A stretch of 64,000 bases of DNA from Diplocarpon mali (GCA_024741835.1 JAENRP010000026.1:184734-248733), one strand, 5' to 3'; shown: positions 11,166 through 22,971, counted from the first letter of the stretch. Notes: generated by a model not told the origin, from the sequence alone. Numbers and translations: made by a program.

Positions 11166-13374
11166 TCAGAACCCGATAGCCTTCTCCTTGAATGTCAGTC
11201 CACCACCGAAACTATGGTCACCATTTTCGCCCCCATTCGTGACCCTGCCCTCGCTAATACCTGTCTCGTATGCACAGCTGCCCATATCAAGTTTTTCCGC
11301 TGGGCCTGCAGGCGAGATGTCGAAGTCGAAAATATCCATCGGGAGACCGAGGGTTGTGCAGGCGCTATGTCCGTCAGTTAGAAGAGTACAAATATCCAGC
11401 CACGGAACGTGCCAGTGCCAGCATTTATTTATGAATGAAATGTAATCTCAAGTGATATGTTGAGCTATGGGCCTTATGACATATCTTCATCATTAGGCGA
11501 CATCTGAAGAATTGGAGAGGTGAATCTTCTCGTGCCACGCGGGTATAGTTAGGTGAGGTTAGGGAAGCATACTTGGGAATGTCAACAATTCCAGCAACGT
11601 GGCCCTGAACAGGGGCGCAGGAGAGGAGAAGGTAAATCTGGTAGGCAGAGTAGCCGAAGCGTTGAAGATATTCAATGCACCCTGGAAATTTGATAGATTC
11701 AGCTTCTGACGTGAGCAGAGACAAACAAAACAGACTTACGGAGAATTGTCTGTCTGTAAGCGACTGTGACATCCATGTAGTGCTACCAAAAGTCAATCAC
11801 AAGACGAAAAAGCAATATACCACTAATCAACATACCTGCTTGCCGTGCTGATCAACTGAGAATCCCTCAAACGTTAAATAGCGTCCAGGGCCATAATGTG
11901 GCTCAACAGGACCTGGAAGATATATAGGTGACTTCATGCCCAGATCCGCAATCCCATTTTTCATGACCTTGAAGTTGATAGTGATGACACCGGACATTTC
12001 AATGGCTCCGCAGAAAGAGATCTCGCCGTCTCCCTGCGAGAAGTGAAGGTCACCTACGCTGAACTTGGCGCCTCTCACGTGAACAGGTAGATAGACTTTG
12101 CTGCCTCTGCTGAGATTCTTAATATCGCAGTTTCCACCATGTTCGGGACGACCTGTGTTAATTCAAATCAACTCACCGTGTAGGCAGTACTGATGGTAGG
12201 TATTACCTGGAATGGTCCTTGCGCCCTCGCGGCCAATTATCTTTTTGATGTCTTCAGAAGCTGATCCAGCATGAACATTCCTTGGATTAGGGGGTTGGGC
12301 AACGATTCTGTCTAGCTTGTTTGCTGAAATAAGCTCTCCTTCCCGCCTATTCCATGTTTTGAGAATCTGGTTCATGTGAGTAGACTTGTCTTTCTACGCT
12401 TATAGTAGGAGCAACCTCAGCAGATGGAGCACATCCAAGGATACCAGGATGAATCAGGCCAGGGAACTTGACATGTGGAAGATGGCGGGATGTACAGTAG
12501 ATTCCCTCAAAGTCCCAAATTGCTTTGGCTCTATACGAAGATCAGTTAGTGGCTTTGATAAACTCAAGCACGTTCCAGGAATGTCCAGCCGATTCAAGTC
12601 TCCTGAAAACAACGTTCAACTAGAAGTAGACACTTTACAAATGATTAGCCGAGATAGCTGGGTTTTTTGCTAATAGTAGCATAAACCCTAGATCTCAGCA
12701 TACGCATGATCGACGGAGAGATCTCATCAATCCAGACGACGGAACTCGTGAGGATTAGAACAGCAAAGAGCAGCTTAAAAAGAGTAACTTACGCATCAGG
12801 GTAGATCTCGTCGAGGAACCCTCCACCATTGTTCTTATGGAAAACACCTAGATACAAAATTAGCTAGTCGGAGCATCACTTGCTTCAATCACAAACCAGT
12901 CTGCAGATAATTAGCCGAGTGACTGGTTCGGAGGGACTAGACTTGCAAATCCCCATGGATGGTCTTGATGAGGCTGAACGTCCATAATCTCCACGAGTAG
13001 AACATCTCCAGGCTCCGCAGTCTCGACCTCGAAGGGCCCGGATAAGTAATGGATCTTGGTAAGATCGACATTTTTAACATCGTCGGCACTATCGTTGTTG
13101 CCTTAGAATGTCAGTAACTTGGACCTTTGCCACTATACATTGTCATACTGATTTGCCCGCCAGTCCAATCAACCTGCACTTAATCAGTATCACAGATTCC
13201 TGGACGCCACTCGAGCTGCTGAGCACATACACACTCGATCTTTACAGTTTCTCCATTTTGGATCTTTCCTGCGAACGGGACATCTGGGTGCCATCGGTTG
13301 TGCAGTTTTGGCTGTTGCTCTGCTGGAATGTCCAGAGATACCTCACAGATATTGCGGATGGCAGTCTTGCCCAT
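11166..13374 (-). CDS. Formamidase (FmdA/AmdA family), 11 exons with a 4-nt microexon
   Basis: Cytosolic enzyme hydrolysing formamide, and perhaps short amides, to ammonia and the acid. The gene is complement(join(11166..11364, 11573..11681, 11740..11782, 11836..12152, 12207..12366, 12416..12530, 12793..12847, 12897..12900, 12947..13101, 13149..13173, 13231..13374)), 441 residues, normal for fungal formamidases. Conserved blocks in order: MGKTAIRNICEVSLDIPAEQ, HPDVPFAGKIQNGETVKIEC, NNDSADDVKNVDLTKIHYLS, DVQPHQDHPWGF, KAIWDFEGIYCTSRH, ISFCGAIEMSGVITINFKV, IYLPGPVEPHYGPGRYLTFE, YLLLSCAPVQGHVAGIVDIP and GLPMDIFDFDISP. Frame and family sequence (HPWGF-TG-VFHKNN) require the 4-nt exon ACTG at 12897-12900. 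The intron before it starts GCAAGT (GC-AG). Two introns are long (262 and 208 nt). The enzyme call is secure; the substrate is inferred. Confidence 0.93.
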
Positions 13375-13888
13375 GATGATGAAGAGGGGAACAGGTGTTT
13401 AGTCTGGTGTGACTTGGCAGGGAAACGGCTGAAACGACGACCTCAAGTCCAGACAAAGGACGATATGAGATGATGAATGAATATTGTGTAAAGGATGATG
13501 ATAGATCAGCCATATATATGTATGGGATAGAAACCGGGAAAGAACACTAAGTCGGTAGTGGGGTTAGTATTTACCATCGGTTCCCGTCACAGAACGAATG
13601 AGGAGGCTTTTCTCCGCAGATAAGGTGCCGACGTTATCGCAGCTTGCCTCCCATTAGTACAACGCGAATCAAGAAGCATCAGGCATAGCATGGTAATTAA
13701 TGGGCCAGCGGGTCAGCGCTTCAATGCGAGATTTCTCGTTTTCTAGATTCTTTATTTTACTCGGTGCGGAATAGTTCGGAAGCCCTGTGCTGCTTGCCTC
13801 CCCGCCAACACGATGTGTATGAAATGGTTTTTGGATGTCATGTCTTCGTTTCTCATAACAGTATCGCCTATCCTGACCTAGTTTCGAG
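13375..13888. other. Promoter of formamidase and 3' flank of the membrane-protein gene
   Basis: 514 bp between two minus-strand genes. There is an AT-rich patch directly upstream of the formamidase ATG (about 13470-13540). No defined operator, repeat or RNA gene was seen. Confidence 0.4.
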
Positions 13889-15402
13889 TTACGTTGGTGG
13901 TGGTCCGACAGGGATACCCGTAGAATCTCCTGTGCTGAGAGGATCATCTGTGGCTGCGGTTGAGCTACCATTGCTGTGTTCAGTGTGAACGTCGAGGTTG
14001 GCCAGCTTGAGGTTCAGAAATTCGTGCTTATTCCTCCACGTCTGCTGACTCGCAGCAAAACCTTCACTCTGAGCTGGTGGTGGTGGCGGATCTGTGACCT
14101 TGGTAATGAGGTATGCAGTTGAAGCTTCGGCGATTCCATAGATGAGGACACCTAGGAGCGGAATTCGCAGGAAGATATAGAAGCCAACGCCAAATCCGAA
14201 CAAGAGCCCTTCTCTGTCATGGAACCAGTGCTTCTTCTGCTCTTTGGTAAATTTTATTCTGGAGAAGTAGGGCTCGAGCTTGTACAATAGTTAGTACATG
14301 GACTCAAGAAATACTCGGATTTCCAAAGATTGCTTGGTCATTGAAGAGAGCTTAGAGCCCAGAGCTGTAACAAATAAGCGGGAATTTGACGAGCATACCA
14401 GTTCTCTCATCAAGCTTCTGGAAGAGAAGTAACTCTGCAAGAATATCACAAGATACCTTCGAGGTAAGAATATTCCGGTCCCAAACACTAAAGCAGCAGG
14501 ACCAAGACCAGCCACGGAATTGAAGGTATAGAAACTGGCTGCCGGAAGCACCATGCGACCGATGTATGGAATGTAAGAGAGGGCAAAAGCCGCCAGAGAG
14601 AGTCCTGCTTTCTTGCCAAATCGCATGAGGAACATCGTCACCGCCTCAGCCGTGCTTGAAGAATGGGTGCTGCCATCTCGAGTCGGATACTTGCGCAGAT
14701 TCATATAATAATTATCTCTTAGACTGGAGATATCATCAGATTTATGCTTTGCGTAGTACGTCTGATCGACCCATGCAAGTCGAGAAGGGTGTTAGCGGAC
14801 GCTTGAGGTACTAGTAGAGTGACCCACGAGTCCATGAACCTTGGACAGTTAGCAGAAGAACATCTCGAAAAAAAACATGGCAGACTGACATATTATCAAG
14901 AGTTGGCGTAACATATCTCATTAACGTCATGAGAAAGAAAGGAACCTGCAGAACATAGTTCTGTACGAAGTCGAGGCCACTGACAATGTCGTCGTCCCAG
15001 GTAGCATTCGTGAAGTCGAATACAAATGACAGGAACCATAGCAAGAGCTTAATCCCAATTATCTGCCCAGTCGTCAGCCTGCAGGTCATGAAGCCGGAGG
15101 GTCATGCCTAGCTACTGGAACTCCTATCAGGATCCGAATGGCAATTCCTGCTGCAACAGCTATAGCAGCTTGTTTGTAGTGTTCCGAGGTAAACAGACCA
15201 GGATTCTGCAATGCTCTCAAGGCTGTATGACATCAGCAGGTGGAGGTTGCTGGACATTATTCAAGGTTTACACACCACCGACGACGGTCAGTTGGGCTCC
15301 CCGGAGGATGGCGTCGGGGTCGAAGTTCGACATTGTCAGCGTCTTCTTGAGCTCTTCTTGAGCCAGGTGAGGCTTCTGCGCCGGAGATCTGCTTTGGGCC
15401 AT
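13889..15402 (-). CDS. Conserved fungal multi-pass membrane protein of unknown function
   Basis: I recognise this as a conserved filamentous-fungal membrane protein, from memory sometimes named UsgS, but cannot assign a function. Proposed model: complement(join(13889..14278, 14399..14761, 14824..14839, 14890..15062, 15116..15222, 15276..15402)), 391 residues. Several hydrophobic segments are visible: AAIAVAAGIAIRILIGVP, KLLLWFLSFVFDF, VPFFLMTLMRYV, AGLSLAAFALSYIPYIG, AALVFGTGIFLPRRYLVIF and FGFGVGFYIFLRIPLLG. They are followed by a soluble tail with a PPPPP run. A 16-nt exon (14824-14839) encodes part of NMFMDSW. The intron after it has no AG at the place its frame predicts; I used the next AG at 14762, which drops three codons (see findings). 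An internal ATG at 15333 (MSNFDPD) is an alternative start. It shares a 500-bp divergent upstream region with INP1. Confidence 0.75.
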
Positions 15403-15902
15403 AGTTTTTGCTCTTACACCCAGATTTGAGTTTCTGGATCCAGTTGAGATGGTGTTTTGTGATTACGTAAGAGGAAAGCCGAATTCTGGGTATCCAGGTG
15501 GGCAGTGCCAGCCAGGTGTCAGAGCTCCTGCAGCAGTCGGGACTGTAGCGTTTTCGCGTGAGCCTTGATGCGCGCGCCCGCGGGTACGGTCTCGGGATAG
15601 ACCACAGCTTGGGCGATAATCATTTCTTGAATGTTCAATCACCTCTCCTGTACCTTTGAATACGAGTTTTCCCATATCATACCGCACGTCACGGTCATCA
15701 TCAAGCGGGCTCGGATTCTGGAAAGGCTATTTCAACTCTTCTGCCTAGCTATCAGAGCTTGGGCTTTTCCATGAACCCCGACGGCACACTTCATCATCGA
15801 GCCGGGACCTCAGGCTTTCTGAATATCCCCCGCCTTTGCGTTATCGACACATAATACCATGATCACCAGGCAGTAAAAGACAAAGCCTGGCATAACCTCC
15901 CC
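15403..15902. promoter_or_regulatory. Divergent spacer between the membrane-protein gene and INP1
   Basis: 500 bp containing both promoters and leaders. Open frames here are short and look spurious. No clear TATA box or known site was identified. Confidence 0.4.
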
Positions 15903-17909
15903 ATGGCTTCTCCTACTCCTACAACACCGATCGCTCGACGCTCGTCCAGCCCTCTTGTTGGCCGACTCGCCACAACTAGCCCCGATCCGCAGATTGAGAT
16001 CCTGTTTACCCTGCCATCAGTTCGCATCATATCTTTCACGACTTCCCCGAAGCCTTCATTAAGACCCGGTGCAAGCAACGGAGCTCCGAGTGCTGAGGAT
16101 GAGTCAGGAACTTTGTCATGGGCCTCGCGATTCGAGAGAACAATTGCTGTTGGTATGCAAATAGGAGCTCTTTCTGTTTGAACTGTAGCTGGGTTATCGC
16201 TAACTCGCAATAAAGGCCCTTTGCGCATATACAGAGCCCCCGGATCCGTGGCTTTTCTGAATTGCGTAAACGCGTTGCGACCGATATTGCCGAAATCCCA
16301 AGCATGGTGTGTTGATGGGAATAGCAAATTTGTCCTACAGATCAGGCCGCCACAATATTGGAGAATCGAAGTTCCCAATAATACTGAGGATGAAAACAGG
16401 ATGATAGAGGAGCTTAAGAGGGTTCTACAGCAAGTGTTGCGTTACGAAAAGACAGCTTGTCCATTCCAGAGGGACTTCGTGGTCCAATTGCCAGAGAAGC
16501 CACAGACACCGATCAAAAAGCGGCCTTGGAGACCAGTGGCCAGGATACATAGTGAGGAATTTTCGAGATCTTCGCCACAGTTACAGGTAACGGGCTCCGA
16601 AAACAAGCCAAGCCATTTACCTATCTCTGAGTCGAGGCTATTGACAACATGTGTAGCTCCAGGACTCTCTGCCTCTGTGCAAGGACCCTCTAGCCTGCCG
16701 ACTCACCTCCAAGATACTCAATATCCGGTGGGGAAATCGGAGGCAAAACTTCCACTGGTCATGAAGGAAGTTGGTATTTCAAGCACCCATAACAGTAATG
16801 CAGCAGAATCTACGGAGCCAGGAGACTCACTCATGGACCCCGTTTCGAAAAAAGCCTTGAAGCCGTCATTAACGAGCGCTTCGGAAACAGAATACACATT
16901 GAGCAGCTATGCCGAAGACGAAGAATGCGACAGCTGCAGTGATGCGACTGATGACACCAATTTAATCTCAAGAAGCAGTGCAAAAGCCCAGACTCCACCT
17001 TCTGAGAACGACTCCGGCAAAAATCGCAGATCACAATCGATGCAAGATTGTAGTCGATCAGCTACCGCACCTCCGCAACTCTCTCTAGTGACAGGCCCAC
17101 CCTCAAGACCAAGAACTCACTCTCCTCTCCGATGCTCAACATCCTTCGAAACGAGCTCAAACTGCTCGTCCAGTGTTGAGTCCTTTCACAGCACCGAATC
17201 TTGGCATTCACCTCTTGCACCTCCTTCGCCACCTGCTTTCGCGACCCCATCGCCAACGTCGGCTTACCCTTATCCACATGAGAACATAGTTCTGCCCAAA
17301 AGACTTGTCCATTCGAGCGATACCTCCGAGCTTGACGTTATGCTCGAGAGTTGTAGAGCATGGGATATAAACCTAGCATCAAGCACACGATCCACTCCCC
17401 GGAGCCTATCACCACCCCCAAGGACCCCACCGACCCTGTGTCGCGATGGGAGTGACAAGTCGGATGAGGAGCCATCTGAAATCGCAACACCTCCCACTGT
17501 AAAGTCTTCCATCCGACACCGGGCTACGACAAGCAGCAACTCACGTCGTCGAGCGTTGTCACCACTACCCGCAGCTGTCAATCTTTTCTCTCCTAGACAA
17601 AGACAAAGGCATCTCCGTACTTCTAGGCACCTTCCAACCGCAATCATCCAAAAGACCTACGAAATTTTGCTGAGTCCACCAAGCCACTTATTTTCTCTCA
17701 TGATCAGCATTGCCTCCAAGATTGCGGCCCGAGAATGGAGAGGCGTACTTTCGGGCCATGGAGAAGCAGTCCATTGGGACTTCGAGGACGAATACGGCTC
17801 GACCTCATCAGACGAAGATGACTATGGCGTGAGCCTTGCCAAAGGAGCTCCCGCAAAAGAAATGGATTCTTGTACAAATGTCCCCGGTGGCAGTTGGGAA
17901 GTTGACTGA
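15903..17909 (+). CDS. INP1: Inheritance of peroxisomes protein 1 (Inp1) homologue
   Basis: Probable peroxisomal peripheral membrane protein that tethers peroxisomes to the cell cortex. The gene is join(15903..16152, 16216..17909), 647 residues, with one 63-nt intron (GTATGC..AATAAAG) that joins TIAVG to PLRIYRAPGS. The N-terminal 170 residues carry the Inp1 domain: EILFTLPSVRIISFTTSP, then ILPKSQAWCVDGNSKFVLQI and PQYWRIEVPNNTEDE. After KKRPWRP the protein is long, low-complexity and rich in Ser and Pro, with several SPPP-type patches, and ends in an acidic stretch (DEYGSTSSDEDDYG). The start is the first ATG (MASPTPTTPIARRSS), in good context. The N-terminal domain is the evidence; the disordered tail has no recognised domain. 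It is convergent with RSA3. Confidence 0.85.
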
Positions 17910-19066
17910 TCGGTTTTTATGGTTCTTTTGATTCGGATATGTGTATTAATTTTGTGAAGATACCACCTTGAATTAATTGGGTTAGTTATTATGACCTGGT
18001 GGAGTTTATGCATTGTACGACACGGGCATGCGGGCTGAGGCGCAACTTGTTGGATTTGAATTGGTGCCCAGTTATCACTGGTGGCCTTTGCATTACCTGA
18101 GGAGCTGGCTGGATATTTCCCGCATGAAAATGAAATATTCTCGCTCCTTTCTTGGTCTCGCCGTTCTTGTCACGTATTGTCGGAATACACCGGAATCAAG
18201 ATGCCAGTGACACCAGTAGACAGCCAAGATGAAAAACCGTGATGGTGACCATGGCCTACACTGTGATGCCACAAACACCCTAATCTGCCGAGGGATCATG
18301 CGTCGCTCTGGTCTCGACTGGCCAGCACGACAGCAAGTGACTAAAAGCCCAAAGAGATCCAAGAGCACCTTGGTGTCCCTGGGAGGGTCATCTCATCTCC
18401 AGAATGGTCGGTGAATACTGTACCGCGATCCATGGTGCCAGGCGATCTCCGTCACGAGTGTCTTCCGAGCCAAGGTAAATCGCCGTTCCATGGATGCCAC
18501 GGTGATGGTCCATCTCGCCCGTCTCGAAATCGCCATGGGACGTCTGAGCCGCTGGGCACCCGGGCGTACTCTGTGAGTGTCGCAATCACAGGAGGGGCGA
18601 AGCACAGTACAAATCGGGGCTCCCGTGGTTGTATTCAGTTGTGTCGAATCGAGGCAGAAAGGCCTGAAGGGTCATTACATGCTGCTGCCAAACTAGGCAG
18701 GTTATATGCGTCGCATTACCACGTGATCTGAACGTGACGTGTATATTCATTCCTGCAGTAATCTGATGGGCCTGTGAAGCTGACCGAGCGCCGAGGGGGG
18801 GGAGATTCTTATCCCAAGCACATACCGAGTGCGTCAGGTGCGGTAGTTGGTATTCCACAATCCTTTGCGGTGTGAGGCACATGGGCCATCGCTGGGACGT
18901 CTCTCTCGCTGTCTCGCCATCCACCACCAAGTTCGGTCTGGGATATCATTCATGCCAGGTCTGTCACGGCATCCCCAAAGCCTCCCCCCCCCCACCATCT
19001 CTCGTCCGGGCTACAGACTCTTCTTTTTAGCCTACCCCCTGGCACGTACCGACTTCCACCCCCTCC
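17910..19066. other. Convergent spacer, no recognised gene
   Basis: 1157 bp between the stops of INP1 (+) and RSA3 (-). It contains short C and G runs (near 18795 and 18985) and several short open frames on both strands that lack family features. No RNA gene, transposon or tandem repeat was seen. Confidence 0.45.
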
Positions 19067-19616
19067 TCACTTGCCACCCTCCTCCTTACCAGCATTAACA
19101 ATCCTCCTCTTCTCCCCCTCGGAGAACAAACTCGTGCCCCCCTGCAAGGCCGCAATCAGCATCGGCAAGCTCTCATTCCGGAAATCCTCGCTCGTGCGCA
19201 GCTTCTCGAGATCGTCTTCGAACTCCCGGGTCGCGCGCTCCATGTAGATCTGGGTGAAGGCAGCGTCGACTTGTTGGACCGTTAGTTCTCTGGTAGGTGC
19301 TGATGGCTCGGGACTCTGGGATCTTGTCAATATCCTCTCTGCAGCTTGGGTTGGGGGATGGGGGTGGGGAGGAGCTCACGGTAGACGCTCCTGACGAGTC
19401 CCCGTCTGCATTGCGAGTTTTTTCCCGAGAGATGGGAGAAGTGGAGGAGGGCGATATGCTCTTGCTCGTCTCTGGCTCGCTGTCGGAGCTTATGTCCGAC
19501 GAAACTGCGTGCTGTGAGCGTGACGTCTCAACTTCCCTTCGAAAATGGCACACACCTTCCGTTCTGGACTTTCTCTTCTTGCGCCTTTGCGGCCGAGGTC
19601 CGACAGTAAGTGGCAT
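19067..19616 (-). CDS. RSA3: Ribosome assembly protein 3
   Basis: Nucleolar protein needed for 60S subunit production; family role from yeast Rsa3. The gene is complement(join(19067..19336, 19380..19616)), 168 residues. The N-terminus is basic (RPQRRKKRKSR), followed by an acidic and Ser/Pro-rich linker. The conserved C-terminal Rsa3 domain reads RELTVQQVDAAFTQIYMERA, then ESLPMLIAALQGGTSLFSEGE. The intron is only 43 nt (GTGAGC..GCAGAG). Using the upstream CAG as acceptor would shift the frame, so the second AG two bases downstream is required. Ytp1-like gene next to it is on the same strand, 298 bp away. Confidence 0.88.
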
Positions 19617-19914
19617 CTTGATCGTTGACTATTTAAGAGGAAAGGCGAGCGTTGAGTTTTCGAGTTCAATTTATTTTTCATATCACGTGTGTAAACTAGC
19701 GAGCTGATGCGAGCCCTCTCAGCCTCGCATGACGTCACTAACCAACCACCAAGAATCCTTACACAAACGCTCGTCGAACTTGATCATTAGTATTAAGTCT
19801 CTTACATGCGCTGCATATTTACAGGGCGAGAAGGGGGTATAAGTGGTATCATCCTTGCGCCATAATTCACGCCGCAAAATCTCAGAACTAGATCACCGCT
19901 CGGTTGTTAGCGGT

Positions 19915-21551
19915 TCATGCACTACTGTTCGATGCAAATGGCTTCTCCTCCTTCTTCACTGCCCACCCCTTCATCGCAATGACAAGGATGATCCACGCCA
20001 TGAGCAAAGTAATTACTCCCATCGCGACGGTAAACGTGAACATTGCATCGAGGCCGTTGTCCTCCAAGGCCCGCACGGTGTCCCGGGCCTGTTTCAGTTC
20101 TGTGAGTACTTTTCGCTTCGTGAACAGGGGCAGGGGGGAGCAACTTACGCTCGCCATGAAAATCATCCCTCCTGCCATGAGACAGAACGCCGTTATGATC
20201 TCTGTCGGTGGTCTGCCAGGTAGGGTGGATGTTGGTGGCGACAAGTAGTAGAGCATATAGGTCGCGCCGCGAGCCAAGGCAGCGCACATCAAAAGACCCC
20301 CCCATTGGGCGTGTATCATGGTGGAAACCATTGACTCTTGATGATGGGAGCTCATCATCTTGCCCAGCAGGAGAACCACCAGAGCCGGCATTGGGTTCAT
20401 GGAGAACCTGTAGCTCGTCGGCTCTTCTATGGCCCTCGGGTATCTGGGATGAGAAGGCAGCGGTGGGATCGCCGAGTGTGTTGTTGTGTTCAGGAGGTTC
20501 CGGATCTGATGGGACTCGATGACCATTCCACACTGGAGGCTATGAGTTATCTCTCAGGTATTCGGCGTCCCTACTTACCAAGCCGGCCCCGCCGAACATC
20601 AGCGTGAGCGAGACATGCTCAAGATCTTGGGCACTCCACTCCTTTCCCCAGGCCGCCAGATGTTCGAGGAAGACGTTGGTGGAGCCGTAGGAAAAGATGA
20701 GAAAACTCTCGACGAACTCGGCGGATGGCCAACTGTTTCCGGCTGTGCGTATATTCCAGGCCCAGCCCATGTCTGCCAAGCAACCGGCCCAGCGGCCAAG
20801 GGTCAAGATGCCGTACCAGAAAAAGAGCCCGCCTTTGATCCAGTGTGCCAATCCGCTGAACACCCGGTCGCCCATCTGCCTGTTCGATTAGCACTCTGCT
20901 CGTCGCGGTCCCGAGGGGCACTGACATACAATCCACCATACGTAACGATACCTGTAGCGATGGCAACGAACATCAGAATCAAGATCAGGCGATCGACCGC
21001 TCGGTGCAGAAACAAAACCACGCCCAGTGGCCGGGCCGAGACGAGCCTTGGGATCTTCGAGACCAAGTACTTGCCCATCGAGCTTCCGTCCAAGAGAGGG
21101 CGCTTTTCCCCGTCCCCGTGATCCAAGCAGTCTACTTCCGGTCGGCTGTCGGCCGAGTCGGTCGAAGCGCGCGAATCCCTCCCGAATGATTCCGAGCTCG
21201 GCTCGGTCCCATGTCCGCTATCGTTTGACAAGCGGTAAGTCTGCCCGGGTCTCAGGAGATGCAGCTGCTGGTGCGCGGCAATGGCTTCGGTCGACACTGG
21301 CGTCGGACTTTGACGCCTCCCCCCAGCGTAGGCACGTATGATTCCCATGACCACCTGAGCGGTCATTATCCACGTCAAGGCCCAGCCAAGCTTGTGATGG
21401 GCATTATTGGGGTACAGGTTTGGAGTCTTTGCATTGTAGACAGCGGCCAGGAAGACACCGCTCGCGTTCACCGCTAGAAAGATGAACTGAATCGGAAGAC
21501 TGAACCGCGATCGCGCAATCGAGAACATCACGCCTGTGCAGGAGAACTCTT

Positions 21552-21591
<40 letters not shown>

Positions 21592-21873
21592 CCTCTCCAG
21601 GGCCGGTGAGAACCTACCGATTGGGAGAATAAACACCCAGCCGATAGTCATCAGTGCAATGTGCACCACGAGCATCGCGGAGTGCTCGCTATGCTGGAAG
21701 TATGTCCCCGGCCCAGCCATGCTTGATGATGCCCGGATGCTAGATGGCTGGGCGCGAGCTGGGGGGTACGTCTCTCGCATTGTCGTGTCCTGGTCCTGGC
21801 CATGAGCGACGGCTGCCGACAGCAGCTCGAGCAGGGCAACGCTCGCAAGGACAATTGCGTTTCGTGGATGCAT
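19915..21873 (-). CDS. Ytp1-like membrane protein (DUF2427 plus Ytp1 domain)
   Basis: Multi-pass membrane protein resembling yeast Ytp1, of unknown function. The gene is complement(join(19915..20088, 20149..20532, 20579..20875, 20926..21533, 21618..21873)), 572 residues. It starts with a signal-peptide-like segment (NAIVLASVALLELLSAAVA). The first half has the DUF2427 hydrophobic core (HSAMLVVHIALMTIGWVFIL, NAHHKLGWALTWIM), interrupted by a polar loop. The second half has the Ytp1 domain: GDRVFSGLAHWIKGGLFFW, LTLGRWAGCLADMGWAWN and NGLDAMFTFTVAMGVITLL. Introns are 84, 50, 46 and 60 nt. The first contains a (CT)n microsatellite in transcript sense, and the last uses the downstream AAACAG acceptor so that MAS joins ARDTV. 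The start was chosen because it directly opens a signal sequence. Confidence 0.88.
21555..21587. repeat. (GA)n microsatellite inside intron 1 of the Ytp1-like gene
   Basis: About 16 perfect GA units. In transcript sense it is a CT tract about 20 nt before the acceptor, so it probably doubles as the polypyrimidine tract. Confidence 0.95.
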
Positions 21874-21946
21874 AGAGCGCTCGGTAGGTCGCCACGGTTC
21901 GAGATCACCGTTTGCCTCGGGGTGGGAAGAGGGAGGAGAGACGCCG

Positions 21947-22023
21947 GGGTATATATATGCCATGTATTGCCGATTGAAAGACGTCGGGGAATATATAAGC
22001 CCTGTATTGCCGATTGAAAGACG
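21947..22023 (-). promoter_or_regulatory. Tandem 40-bp repeat with a TATA-like element in each copy
   Basis: The block TGTATTGCCGATTGAAAGAC occurs at 21963 and again at 22003. Each copy is preceded by an AT core (TATATATA near 21951, AATATATAAG near 21990). The repeat lies 75-150 bp upstream of the Ytp1-like start codon, so it may be a duplicated core promoter. The duplication is seen; the function is inferred. Confidence 0.55.
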
Positions 22024-22314
22024 ATCGAGTTCCTCCCCATACCTGGCTATTGGCGTCATGGTGCGCATCTCAGTCGACAGTCTGGCGCCAAGGCATTCCG
22101 ATCTCATGACCCGGCCGTCTTCGAGTTGGGGGTCCGATGAATGAACGATGGCCGATGGATCAACGATGGCCGGACGTGCAGAGTGAGGAGCATGCATATC
22201 GGTATCCTATACCATATGCAACATGCGGAGGTATGCCCGTCCAGTCCAGCCCAGTCCAGCCCAGTCCAGCCCAATCCAATGTAATGCAGTCCAATCCAGT
22301 GGCCTCCTCTTGTC

Positions 22315-22456
22315 TAGGACTGAGGTCGGCTCGGTCAGCTGACGCATTGTTTACAGAGAGCTTTCTCTTTCTTGTCCCCCTCCCCCTGTATAGGACTGAG
22401 CTCGGGTTGGTCAGCTGACGCATTGTCTATAAAACAGTTTTCTCTCTCTCGTCCCC
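22315..22456. repeat. Two tandem copies of a 76-bp repeat
   Basis: Copy 1 starts at 22315 and copy 2 at 22391. Both begin TAGGACTGAG and share GGTCAGCTGACGCATTGT, followed by a pyrimidine-rich tail. The copies differ at scattered positions. GTCAGCTGAC is a perfect 10-bp palindrome present once in each copy. Confidence 0.85.
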
Positions 22457-22512
22457 CATTCCTCCCCTTTTCCCCCCACCCCCTCCCCGCGACGCGACTG
22501 ACGATGGGAAAT

Positions 22513-22550
22513 CGAGGATGCTTCGGATGCTTCGGATGCTTCGGTTGCTT
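22513..22550 (+). repeat. 9-bp minisatellite GGATGCTTC
   Basis: About four head-to-tail units with one variant. In one plus-strand frame it would encode GCFGCFGCFGCFG after an ATG at 22504, but that frame has no other support as a gene. Confidence 0.8.
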
Positions 22551-22971
22551 CGGCGCTCCCCCCGAGCACCCTCGAGGTCCCCAGGACGCATCGCGACTTA
22601 TCCGGACACGATGCCGGGGGAACGAGATATGTCATGGGGCAGCTACTCGACAAGATGATTTTCTGATTCTGCGTCTGGGTGTGATGCTGAGTGGATGCTT
22701 CACACCGCACCGCCCTGCACTGTGCCCCCGTCGGCAGCCTGACGAAAGGGAGCACGTTGCCGGGAGAATCGGATGGGAGGCTCCCTGGCTGTCGCTCTCG
22801 CTCGGCGGCGGATGATAGGCTAGGGAGGGAGGGTTTATGGGGGCAAGGCATCCTCGGCACGATTAGAAATCTACGAATGCCCTCATCCCATGCCCACTCG
22901 GATGCTGGACCAAGGCTCTGGGGTCACGCGCACAAGCAGTCGGGGCTGCACTGATTAGCGACGGGTGGAAT

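Noticed and set aside
22372..22815. Plus-strand frame with an internal MGNRGCFGCFGCFGCFG start resembling a lipidation signal
   Set aside because: The Cys-Phe-Gly run is just the 9-bp minisatellite translated; the rest has no recognisable domain, and the opposite strand is equally open.
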